Positions 12,993 through 25,500 of a stretch of 64,000 bases of DNA are shown one piece after another; position 1 is the first letter of the stretch; the number at the start of each line of letters is the position of its first letter. The notes under the pieces were generated by a model. It saw only the letters and a list, made by a program, of their open reading frames with translations. It ran no database searches and was not told the DNA's origin. Source of the DNA: Tetradesmus obliquus (taxonomy: Eukaryota; Chlorophyta; Chlorophyceae; Sphaeropleales; Scenedesmaceae); the NCBI GenBank assembly GCA_030272155.1, contig CP126193.1:2170001-2234000 (forward strand), in the 5' to 3' direction. A program made the position numbers and the translations under genes.

Positions 12993-14631
12993 GCCAGTAC
13001 GCAGCCTGAGCATCAGGCCTGGCCAGCTGGGCCAGCCAGACTGTGCCACAGGCGGCTATTCCAGCGAGTTTCATACAGGCACTGAGTCCTGATTCATGTG
13101 TTACATGTTGGGCAGCCCTGCTGTTGGGTGTCTAACATCGCAAATTTGCGCGCCGCTCGTGAATGTGGCACAGCGATGCACAACCTTTTTATGGGCGCCG
13201 CAGCGGCATTCAGCCCTGGCCAGCAGGCAGGCACCGGTTGCTGGGTGGTCGCGTGCACTGCTGCCAGTGACTGGTGGCTGAGCTTGCTGCACGCCAGGCT
13301 GTTGGCGCGTACAGCATGCTGCCGCTGCGGCTGTTGCTGTGCATGCTTTTAGGCACTAACAACGCATGTTGCAGTTTACCCAATATTAGTTGCGGGTTTC
13401 AACAGCAGCCTTCCGCCAGCACGGAGTACGGCTCAGGCGCTTGGGGTTGCTGCATTTGTGGTTCTGAATTGTTGGCTTTGGTCTTATGTCATACGCTTGC
13501 AAGCGTCAATTGACTGCCATGCATATGTGGTGTGCATGCGCTTTTGCGTGCGTGTGTGCGTGCATGTGCCCTGCATGGCGGCTACTCGTTTTGTGCAGCA
13601 CAACCTCACTGCATTTTATAGGTTGACGAGGTGTTGGGCGGTGGCCGCAGTTTACGGTGTGTGGCATACGCATGTACAACTGCCCTGATGCCGGCAGCAG
13701 AAGCACTTGTTCCTTTCTGGTTACTCCCGTCAGAAGCATCTGGCATACCATAGCAAATCCACCCTCCTGCGAGATACCCCCCTCCCTGTACCAGACTGTG
13801 ATGTGCTCGTGTGGCATGATGTTGGCTGAGGCGTGAAACAACATGCATTGCAAGGAAACATTCAGACAGCTTTGCGACAGTGTGCAGCTGTTCAGGGCCT
13901 GCTGCTCTGCACCTTCTATGTATGCATTGTACCGTACAATACCGGCGGTTCTGGAGGCTGTCAACCAGTCTGGTGGAGCCTGTGATAGTATGGCAGCATG
14001 GGTCTTGCTGCAGTTGCCGCACAGCGGTCGAATTGACGGCAGGTTGTTGTATGTAGCAGTGCTTGTACAGCTGACCATCTCAGCGAGCGACAATGGCCAT
14101 CGTGGAGGGCACTGCAGCGCGTACGGCTGCGCTGTGTCAGCAGCTATGTAACGTGCTATCTCACCACACTTCACAGACGTCGATGCCCGTGGTGAGCACA
14201 AGCTCATGCTGTGGTTGGGCCAGCGACTGGCACTCTGGGGTGCTCGTGCATGCCTGGCAGGGTTGACATGCCAGCTAAGCTTGTGTGCACGCACACAAGG
14301 CATGCCTTCCCCCGCTATACGACAACACTTCACAATGAAGCACGTGCCTTGTCATGAAATGAGAAGTCATTGACGGCGGGTGTGCAGGGCGCTGGTCGGC
14401 ATGCAGGCCTGCAAGTGACAGGGGTCCTCCCAGGAGCTCAGTCTAGATCACTGCGAGCTGCAATGACTGCAGCGAATGCAGCACTACGTGAGTATGCTGT
14501 ACTTACGTAAGTGTTTTGCGAAGAATCGGCATCCCGGCATCAAGCCAACATGGGCCCAGGAGGTGGAGAAAACGCGTGTCAGCAGCAATTACCAAGAAGG
14601 TAATGTACACCAAATGGCTTGCACAGCAGAC

Positions 14632-14706
14632 TACCACGGCGCAGTGGTTAGCGCGCACTGCTGCTAGCAGCGCTGCAAGCGGCGCTGCAACTTGAACTCT
14701 GGACCA
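14632..14706 (+). other. tRNA-like A-box segment (possible SINE or tRNA relic)
   Basis: GGCGCAGTGGTTAGCGCG matches a eukaryotic tRNA A box with its D-loop, and TTGAACTC about 45 bases on is a weak B-box match. Acceptor-stem pairing and a standard anticodon loop are not evident, so this is not called a functional tRNA. It could be a tRNA-derived SINE head or a degenerate tRNA. Confidence 0.25.
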
Positions 14707-15009
14707 GCCCGACGCTGCAGCCACACAGAGCCTGCTTGCTTGCACAGCACACACCTAGACAGGAGCTGAAGTGACCTTGCACCATTCAAAGTGATGTGCC
14801 ATGTCTCTCTTGTGATTGCCAGCGGATGAAACCTTGCGAACTTCTACACAGCTATGGAAGTTCAGAGGGTAACGGTCGGTCACATGGAGCCGCGCCACGG
14901 TGCTGATCAGCACTTGGCTGGTCATGCATTGAGCTTCATGAAAATTCAAATAAGATGCCATTGAAACGTCAGCAGTATTAACAGTACCGTCGCACGCTTC
15001 TCGGTGATA

Positions 15010-15136
15010 ATGGGCAAGGGGATTCAGGAGCGAGCAGAGCAGCAACAAAGGCTGTTCCATACGCTTTCCACCCGCATAGACGTCTGTGAAGCGCGGCACG
15101 GCAGCCTGCCATCACCGGACGATGCGCAGAATTCTC

Positions 15137-15179
<43 letters not shown>

Positions 15180-18100
15180 TGATGAAGACATATCTGACGA
15201 TGCCTTTTTCAGGCAAGTGCATCTGTGCGCGCTGACGCCACATTTAAATATGCTGATATCCCACAGCATGCATCCTTCACTGCGCTTGCGCACAGCCACA
15301 GCAGCAGCGAGAGCAGCAGCGCACTGCTAGCAGGAGTAAGCCGCATGACAAGCAGCAGCTCGTGCTGCAGGGACTCGGAGGTACCCCACCCCAGGGCACT
15401 GCTGGTTGATACACTCTGGCCCCTCACACATGAGACAGAGACCGCTTCAAGCGACCTTGTGCCTCATGCTGCGCCAAAAGCAAAGGTAGGTACTACCTAC
15501 TAGTAGTACTACTAGCAGTACTTGCTCAAGCGGAGGTAGCGCCATCACCATCTGGTGGCCAAGCATCTACCACAGTGAAGCAATGGTGCTTGCTGACGAG
15601 CGCAGCAGATGATACTTATGGCAGCTGCGCTGGCGGCAGTCGTGTTGCGAATTGCGGCAGCCTGCTGCCTGCACTCCTTGCAGCAGTAGACCACACCAGC
15701 TGCTGCGGTTGCTCTCGCACGCAGCATGCTGCTCCCCAACGCAAAGCTATTATGTTGTTATTTCTCCTGCCTTATCTGCAGGAGCTGTACGGCATCCTGC
15801 TGCAGGGCCTGCCACGGCCACCCTGGTACATGATCAGCCCTGATGGCAGCTTCAGGTGGGCAGGTGCCCAGCCAGCAGCAGCAGCAGCAACAGCAGCAGC
15901 TGCAGCAGACCCAGCAGTGCTGATAGCATTGGTGGCTGTGGAGGTGGCAGCAGCAGCAGCAGCAGGGCTGCGTGCTGCTTGAGGTGGAGCTTTAGTATGT
16001 GGTGCATGCATGCTGATGCCTTAAAGTTGGCTTGCATGCCCTATCTGCCTGCAAGGCGTTGTTGCGCGCACCTGTGTCAGCAACACGCGACCCGCAGCCA
16101 ATGCTGTTCTCATATGCGCCGCTGCTGGTGCTGCTGCTGCTGCTGCAGGATGCTGTGGGACTTCCTGCTGGTGAGCAGCACACATGCGCGTGCACACAAC
16201 GTTGTACTTGCTGCTGTAAAGGCAGAACATCCCTTATGGAAAGGTGCCAGAGCATTTGGGCTGAGTATCTGCGTGTTTGTTTGCCTCTCAGAGAAGCACA
16301 CCAGCCCACTGCACAGTATAAGCATACTATGGCACCAGCATAGCAACAGCCTACGACACAGTGAACCTTGTCTTTGCAATCACTGCCCAAACAAGAGCAA
16401 TCATCACATCAAATATCAATGCTCAAGCACGCGCATTGCTCTGCGTCTGAGCCTGATCCCTTGCCAGGCTGTATTCAGCCTAGCGCTGGTGCTGCGCACA
16501 CAAGCAGCGGGCCAGCTTTGCAACACATCATGCCACATACTCACTGCAGCTCCTGCCTTGTCATGCCTCCATCACATATCTCTGCCAGGCCGTGTTCAGC
16601 ATTGCGCTGGTGCTGTACGTGCCTGCGCTCATCGCCTTCTACAGCGCCGCCACGGAGTGCGTGTTTGCAGCGGGCCACCAGCCCATCTCTGAGCGTGACC
16701 CGCTGGCTCCTCCGCAGCCGCCGCGCTCAGTGCGCTTCATGACGGTCACCAACATGGCTTTCCTGGTGAGGCACCATTGTCTCCATTTGCCGATTGATGT
16801 TGTTGCAATGAGGGGTCTATGTGTGTGTGGATGTGGATGTATGTGTGGATGTGTACGGATCAAGGCTCAACACATACGACATCAAAGGTGGCAAACTGTA
16901 CGAGGTGGGCCACCAGCCTATCTCTGAGCGCGACCCGCTGGCTCCTCCGCAGCCGCCGCGCTCGGTGCGCTTCATGACGGTCACCAACATGGCTTTCCTG
17001 GCGAGGCACCACTTTGTTCTTCTATGGCACTGTGATGCTGTTGGTAAGGTTTAGTTTTGGTTGTGGATATGGATGTGTAGGGTTTTGTTAAAATACCGTG
17101 CAGAAGAGCAAGATTGACATTGTGATGCGACATGCGTCGACTCACATGCCACATGATCGTGTCTCATCTATTGCATTTGCATTTGGCAGGACAGCAGGCT
17201 GGTGCCCACATGCTGTTCAAAGGTGGGGCTGCCAGCAGCTGCGCATCTGCTTCCTGAACTCATTTATATGCCCACCCCAAATGTGACTGTCCCACTGCTG
17301 CCTCTGCTTTGTGAATGCACACTATGCTGCTGCTCCTTTTCTGCTCCTGCTACAGCACTACGCAGCTGGACATCATCCTCAACTTCCCAACAGGCGTCGG
17401 CTCGACGCAGACATCTGCATGATTGAGTACTGCTACAGCCCCACACCCTCATCACTACGTTGCTGTCCTACTGCTGCCTCTACTGCTTAAGAGAATGCTA
17501 CAAACCGCAGCTCGGTGTCGTCATCAACTTTCCAGTGCTGCGCATTCGCTCTGTTTCTACTTATTTACTGCCTTCACACTGTGCCGCCGCCCCCTTGCCG
17601 CTCCTGTTCTTGCCTGAAATCGCAGCTGGACATCATCTTTAACTTCCTGACGGGCGTGCGGCGCCTCAACCACGACACAGGCATGATTGAGTACTGCTAC
17701 AGCATGAGGGCCGTGGCCTGGGCCTACTGCCGCAGCTGGCTGCTGCTAGATGTGCTGTCTGCACTGCCGGTGGAATGCATGGTGGTGCTGGGCATGGGGG
17801 GACACAACTACAACCTGGGGCACCTCAACAGGTAGGCAGATGTTGTTGTAAGTCACACTTGCTTGTATGCTTTTGTCACACTTTTTAGTCGGCGGTTGTC
17901 ACATCTTAGTGCATGGTGGTGCTGGGCATGGGGGTGCACAACTACAGCCTGGGGCATTTGAACAGGTGAGTCGGCATGTCACAATCTTTGCGCACAGTCG
18001 TTACAGAATTTTTTGGCAGATGTCACACTTTTGTGTGCGGTGGTGCTGGGCATCGGCAGGCACAACTACAACCTGGGGCACCTCAACAGGTGGGTGTGTG

Positions 18101-18301
18101 CCAGGTCACACTTTGTGTTAAATGCACTGGTCACGCCTTGGTGTTTGGCAGAGCCCTGGGCGCTTTGGCTTCTTCAAAAAATGGGTTCGTGTTCCTTCTT
18201 CTTGGCAGCCACCAGCTGGTGCAGCAACACATGAGCCTCATGAAGACATCTTTGTGACACGAAGCACGGATGTGCATGTGCTGTTTATTATACTGGTGCT
18301 A

Positions 18302-18342
<41 letters not shown>

Positions 18343-19455
18343 CTGCTCAAGGTGTTTGGGCTGCGGCGCAGAGCACATGGAGACCCCTTCAGGATCATCA
18401 ACAGGTGAATGCTTCTGCGTGTGCTGCGTCTACAGCAGCGCGACACAGCGTACTGCAAATCCCTGCAGAGTATAGCATATCATAGGCAGGCGTAGGGTGC
18501 TGGGAGGTTGATATGATTACACCTGACTGCGTCATGGCAGTGTTGGTAGGTACATCAGCTGTTCGCAGGTGCAAGTAGCAGCTGTCTCCCTGGGCAGGAC
18601 GGTAAGCGCAACGTGCCAGCACTCCCTCCCATCTCGCCTTGCCCCTGCTGCTGCTGCTGCTGCTGCTTCTGCATCCCTGCTGCCCAGGCTGCCGTGTGTG
18701 CGGCGCAACTTCAACTACTCGATGCGGCTGGTGCTGCTGGCCTCGAGCCTGCTGCTGGTGGGGCTGCACTACTTTGCATGCGCGCTGTGGCTGGCGCTGC
18801 GGGTGCAGGTGCGGGTCTGTGCCTGGTATTAGGATGTTGACTAAAGCTGATCATGGCTGTGCGGTTGGTGCAGGTGCGGCAGCGCAGCATTTCACCTGCC
18901 TGGTTGATCCAACCGTTATCGAGGCACGCTAGTACTTGGGAACACAGCGCACACGCACGTATAGTACAGATATGTTTGATACCCACGGACTGCTGCTGCG
19001 CCTGCAAAGCTTCCCTGAGGGCACCTGGCCTGTGGCGATGCATCTGTTGGAGGTGGATGCGTTTGAAGGCATAGCACAACACAAACATCATCATGTCTTA
19101 TGGTTGCGTCTGCTGCAGGGCTTTCCTGAGGGCACGTGGCCTGTGGCGCTGCACCTGGTGGAGGTGGATGCCGGCCAGGCGGTGAATGTGTACCAGGCCT
19201 GGACCTGGAGCGTGTTCGCAGTCACCTCCGCCATGATCGGTGCGTGAAGATCTTTGCAGCGTGAAATCGCAGCAGTGATTGGTGTGGCAGTCGCATTACA
19301 GCATCAAGCAGCGTGATGAGATTGTGGTGCAGCTGCAGGGGCGCTGCCAGGCATACAGCTGCTGCTGTCTACAACCGGGCTGGTGGTCGAAGCGCTGCTG
19401 TGTTCAGGTGTTGATGTGACTCTTTTGCTGCTGCTGCTGCCGCTGCTGCCGCTGC

Positions 19456-19503
<48 letters not shown>

Positions 19504-22500
19504 AGGCCTGGGCTACGGCTCCTTCCCCCCGCTGACCTTCCCCGAGGCTGTGCTGTGGATCCTAGAGATGATCTTCATGGCAGGGTGAGAGGGCATGCAA
19601 GAAAACAAACCGCTGCACACCGCAGTGTCTACCAGTTTTGAAACCGGCAGCAATCATCGCTTTGGTAGTAACTCATCTGTCTTCTGCATCCAACTGCACT
19701 GTGGCATGTCTGCTGCCCGCTGCAGGGGCTTTGCCACAGTGAACGGCTTCATCTTCTCAGCCATCCGCCATTGGCTGTCCTGTTTTCTCATCTGTACTGC
19801 TTGGTGACATCCTGTGGCGTGTGCTCTGCGCTGCTGCAGAGGCTTTGCGACTGTGAACGGCTTCATCTTCTCAGCCATCCTGGAGAGCCTGGCCACACGG
19901 GCGCGCTACAAGGCCAAGATGGTGCAGGTATAACTGATGCTGGGTCAGCACCAGCACCACAAGTGCCAGCACCACCAGTCAAACACCATAGAGTATGTTA
20001 CCTGGTTACTGCAGCGCTGCTGCGATGATTGCAGCGTAGCAGATTTACTTGTCATTCTGCCTGCCGCCAGAGGGAGCTGGTGCAGCTGCACCCAAACATT
20101 GTGCGTGATGACCAGCAGTATGGCGCTGCCTTACATGAATTTCCCCACACCACACCACTGCCCCCCGCACGTGCAGCACGAGGTGGAGCGGCGCCGGCTG
20201 CCCGAGGCGCTGGCGTTGTGTGTGCTGATCAGGTGCTTGCTAGGTCCACCATTTGCATTATGACACCAGTACCCATTGTCACACCCGCAGGTGCAGCACG
20301 AGGTGGATCTGCGGCAGCTGCCGCAGGCGCTGCGCCTGCGCGTGGTACTGGTCTTCTGCTTGGTTGGCTTATCAGTAGTGTGATGACACCTGTAACACAT
20401 GATTTATCCTGCAGGTGCAGCACGAGGTGGAGCGGCGGCAGCTGCCGCAGGCTCTGGGCCTGGTACAGATCCTCTGCTCGGTTGGCGCACCAGTGTTGTT
20501 ATGACTCTGTGACCCATTGTCACACTCACAGGTTCAGCACGAGGTGGAGCGGCGCCAGCTGCCGCAGGCGCTGGGCCTGCGCGTGGTACAGGTCTTCTGC
20601 TTGGTTGGCTTGTCAGTAGTGTGATGACACCTGTAACACATGCTTCACCCTGCAGGTGCAGCACGAGGTGGAGCGGCGCCAGCTGCCGGAGGCGCTGGGC
20701 CTGCGCGTTGTACAGGTCTTCTGCTTGGTTGGCTTGTCAGTAGTGTGATGACACCTGTAACACATGATTTATCCTGCAGGTTCAGCACGAGGTGGAGCGG
20801 CGGCAGCTGCCGCAGGCGCTGGGCCTGGTACACATCCTCTGCTTGGTTGACGCACCAATGCTGTTACGACTCTGTATCCCATTGTCAATCTCGCAGGTTC
20901 AGCACGAGGTGGAGCGGCGGCAGCTGCCGCAGGCGCTGGGCCTGCGCGTGATACAGGTTGCTTCTGCTTCATTGGCTTATAAGTAGCGTGATGACACCTG
21001 TAACACATGCTTCATCCTGCAGGTTCAGCACGAGGTGGAGCGGCGGCAGCTGCCGCAGGCGCTGGGCCTGCGCGTGGTACAGGTCTTCTGCTTGGTTCGC
21101 TTATCAGTAGTGTGATGACACCTGTAACACACGCTTCACCCTGCAGGTTCAGCACGAGGTGGAGCGGCGCCAGCTGCCGCAGGCGCTGGGCCTGCGCGTG
21201 GTACAGGTCTTCTGCTTGGTTGGCTTGTCAGTAGTGTGATGACACCTGTAACACATGCTTTGTCCTGCAGGTCCAGCACGAGGTTGAGCGGCGCCAGCTG
21301 CCGCAGGCGCTGGGCCTGCGCGTGGTGCGCTTCTTCCAGCTGAAGCACCGCGACAAGAGCATGCAGGACAGCGGCGAGTTCATGGGCCAGCTGGCGCCAG
21401 GCCTGAGGCTGCAGGTACGGCACAGCCGGGTGTTCTTAGTGCCAGCGATTAGGATCTTCTGCCTGTTTTGAGTGCAGAGATCATGGGCCAGCTGGCAGGA
21501 CAGCGGCGAGTTCATGGGCCAGCTGGCACCAGGCCTGAGGCTGCAGGTGCGTGAGAGGGTCATTGTTTAGCTAATAGATTGGTGTCAATGGCGGAGTTCT
21601 GGCTGGCTGTTGTGAGCACGGAGGTCATGGGGCAGCTGGCGCCCGGCCTACGGCTGCAGGTGCGGCTCCGTTACATGTGGTTGAGGTGACAGCCAGTTGG
21701 TTTGGCTGGCTGTTGTGAGCACGGAGATTATGGGCCAGCTGGCGCCAGGCCTGAGGCTGCAGGTGCGGCTCCGTTACATGTGGTGGAGGTGACAGCCAAT
21801 TAGTTTAGTTGGCTGTTGTGAGCACGGGGGTCATCGGCCAGCTGGCGCCAGGCCTGCGGCTTCAGGTGCGTGGGAGGATCATAGCACAGCTGATAGAATG
21901 GTGACAATGGCGGAGTTTTGGCTGGCTGTTGTGAGCACGGAGGTCATGGGCCAGCTGGCGCCCGGCCTGAGGCTGCAGGTAAGGCTCCGTTACATGTGGT
22001 TGAGGTGACAGCCAATTAGTTTGGCTGGCTGATGTGAGCGCATACATCATGGGCCAGCTGGCGCCAGGCCTGCGGCTTCAGGTGCGTGGGAGGATCATAG
22101 CACAGCTGATAGAATGGTGACAATGGCGGAGTTTTGGCTGGCTGTTGTGAGCACGGAGGTCATGGGCCAGCTGGCACCCGGCCTGAGGCTGCAGGTGGGG
22201 CACAGCCGGTGTACTTGGTGGCAGCGAGTAGGATCTTCTGCCTGTTCTGAATGCAGAGATCATGGGCCAGCTGGCACCCGGCCTGAGGCTGCAGGTGCGG
22301 CTCCGCTGTCCTTGTTGCCAGGGGGTGCGAAGCCCGATTGGCTGGCCATACACAGCAGTCTATGCTGCTGAATTACGCGTGTTTGGGCTGACAATGGCTG
22401 AGGTTTGGCTGGCTGTTGATACTATGGGCCTACGGCTGCAGGTGCAGCAGCGGAACAAAAGGCAAGCAGTTATATCATAGTCGGAGCTGAGCTATATCTG

Positions 22501-25500
22501 GCTTTGCTGGCAACTGCTTATAAGCAGCTAATATTAGCTAATGTAAGCTGGCGCCAGGCCAGACGCTGCCAGAGGAACGTAGCCAAACATGTTTGGTGAC
22601 AGCAACGAAGTGCAACGGACTGCTGTGAGTGCAGAGATCATGGGGCAGCTGGCGCCTGGCCCGAAGCTGCAGGAATGTTACTGACGTTGTTACTTTTCTG
22701 CTTGTGCTGCCAGGTGGCGCTATCCACTGTGGGTGGGCTGCTATCTAAGCTGGCAGTGCTGCGTGACACGCCGCAGCTGCTGCAACGCACAGCGCTGCTG
22801 GTGGAGCACCAGGTGGCACCAGAAGGTATGTCACTCGCTGGGCACGATTGCAAGTGCTTGATCTTGCAACTGCTGTAACCAGTGTAACCAGTGTAACTAG
22901 TGTCAGTGATGTAACCAGCACAGCGCTGCTGGTGGAGCACCAGGTGGCACCAGAAGGTATGTCACTCGCCGGGCACGATTGCAGCTGCTTGATCTTGTAA
23001 CTAGTGTAACCAGTGTAACTAGTGTCAGCGATGCAACCAGCACAGCGCTGCTGGTGGAGCACCAGGTGGCACCAGAAGGTATGTCACTCGCTAGGCACGA
23101 TTGCAGCTGCTTGATCTTGTAACTGCTGTAACCCGTGTAACTAGTGTCAGTGATGTAACCAGCACAGCGCTGCTGGTGGAGCACCAAGTGGCACCAGAAG
23201 GTATGTCACTCGCCGGGCACGATTGCAGCTGCTTGATCTTGTAACTAGTGTAACCAGTGTAACTAGTGTCAGTGGTGTAACCAGCGCAGCGCTGCTGGTG
23301 GAGCACCAGTGGAGCACCAGGGGAGCACCAGTGGAGCACTAGTGGAGCACTAGCACCAGTGGAGCATTATTGTCAGTGGTGTAACCAGCGCAGCGCTGCT
23401 GGTGGAGCACCAGGTGGCACCAGAAGGTATGTCACTCGCCGGGCAAGATTGCAGTTGTGTGTACGAGTTGCTTGATCTTGTAACTGCTGTAACCCGTGTA
23501 ACTAGTGTCAGTGATATAACCAGCACAGCACGGCTGGTGGAGCGCCAGGTGGCACCAGAAGGTGGGTCTTGAACACGGGGTACCTTCCACACTACTGCCA
23601 CCTGTATACCTTGTCGCACCAGTTTGCCTGGTGTAAACCTGTGTAAGTAGTAGGTCATGGTCCCCAACAGAAACCATTGCACGGCCCCTCAGGCCAATTG
23701 CCGTTCTGTAAAAAAAACTGTTCCGCTCACAACCTCATTGCTTGTGCCGCATGTCCCGTGCACCGCAGGCCAGCTCATCACCATCCCTGGCACGCCGCAC
23801 CGGCTGCTGTACTTCCTCGCACGCGGTTACGCTGACCTGTACATGGGTGACACCCTCATCGACACACTCGTGGCGGGTGACACCTTTGGTGAAGCGGTAC
23901 GTCTCTGGTCTTGCCGACAGATGTATTGCTCTTGTTGCCCCATGTCGATGCACGGCCCGTGACGAAACGCTGAGACACGCCTCTCGCAGAACGGCGGCAG
24001 CACGTGACCCTGCTGCTGCTGATGTACCTCTTGAAATGCGTATGCATGTAGGTAGGTAGGTGCGCACCTACCCGCATCCGCACCTACCCGCATTCACACC
24101 TACCCGCATCTGCACCTACCCGCATCCGCACCTACCTGCATCCGCACCTACCCGCATCTGCACCTACCCGCATCCGCACCTACCCGCATCCGCACCTACC
24201 CGCATCCGCACCTGCCCGCATCCGCACCTACCCGCATCAGCACCTACTTGCATCCGCACCTACCCGCATCCGCACCTGCCCGCATCTGCACCACCCACAT
24301 CCGCACCTACCCGCATCCGCACCTACCCGCATTCCGCATCTGCACGTACCCGCTTCCGCACCTACCCGCACCCGCGCCTATCCGCATCCGCGCCTATCCG
24401 CATCCGCACCTACCCGCATCCGCACCTACCCGCATTCACACCTACCCGCATCTGCACCTACCCGCATCCGCACCTACCTGCATCCGCACCTACCCGCATC
24501 TGCACCTACCCGCATCCGCACCTACCCGCATCCGCACCTACCCGCATCCGCACCTGCCCGCATCCGCACCTACCCGCATCAGCACCTACTTGCATCCGCA
24601 CCTACCCGCATCCGCACCTGCCCGCATCTGCACCACCCACATCCGCACCTACCCGCATCCGCACCTACCCGCATTCCGCATCTGCACGTACCCGCTTCCG
24701 CACCTACCCGCACCCGCGCCTACCCGCACCCGCGCCTATCCGCATCCGCACCTACCCGCATCCGCACCTACCCGCATTCACACCTACCCGCATCTGCACC
24801 TACCCGCATCTGCACCTACCCGCATCCGCGCCTATCCGCATCCGCACCTACCCGCATCCGCACCTACCCGCATCTGCACCCACCCACATCCGCACCTACC
24901 CGCATCCCGCATCTGCACCTATCCGCATCCGCGCCTATCCGCATCCGCACCTACCCGCATTCGCACCTACCCGCATTCACACCTACCCGCATTCACACCT
25001 ACCCGCATCCACCTACCCGCATCCGCACCTACCCGCATCTGCACCTACCCGCATCTGCACCTACCCGCATCCACACCTACCCGCACCCGCACCTACCCGC
25101 ATCCACACCTACCCGCATCCACACCTACCCGCATCCACACCCACCCGCATCCACACCCACCCGCATCCGCACCTACCCGCATCCGCACCTACCCGCATCC
25201 ACACCTACCCGCATCCACACCTACCCGCATCCACATACACCGTCCACTCACACCCTCCCGCACCTCGTCCATCCCCCTGCAGGCGCTGCTGCCTGTACCG
25301 CCCCCGGGCGAGCTGCCGCCGCGCCTGGGCGGGCTGTGGCGCTCCACCAACAGCTTCAGCGCGCGCTTCTGGCCCACGCTGTTCAGCGTGCGCGCGCTGA
25401 GCAACTGCAGCCTGGTGGTGCTGGACGCTGACAAGTTTGGGGAGCTGCTTGAAGAGTATGATTGGGTGAGCGCATTGTGTAATGCATTATAGTGTAAGCA

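Larger units (their letters stand above)
10736..15009. other. 4.3-kb stretch without a convincing gene
   Basis: No long frame here shows recognisable protein similarity or a plausible splice pattern. The plus strand is G/T-rich, as in long algal 3' untranslated regions; the first TGTAA after the lectin stop that I find is at about 14147. The stretch contains the three-copy tandem repeat at 11870-12946, a hairpin at 12949-12992 and a tRNA-like box at about 14632-14706. A noncoding RNA or a very long 3' end cannot be excluded. The end of the stretch must include the promoter of the channel gene that starts at 15010. Confidence 0.5.

Noticed and set aside
13506-14333. Minus-strand frame of 275 codons
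   Set aside because: It begins at a non-ATG codon, has no recognisable domain, is His/Ala/Ser-rich, and lies in a region without other coding signs.
20171-21330. CRISPR-like array
   Set aside because: Repeats are exon copies with both exon and intron parts repeated; there are no unique spacers, and this is a nuclear eukaryotic gene.
24060-25400. 446-codon His/Pro/Arg-rich frame as a gene
   Set aside because: It is the translation of a 16-bp minisatellite and enters the real exon 15 in the wrong frame.
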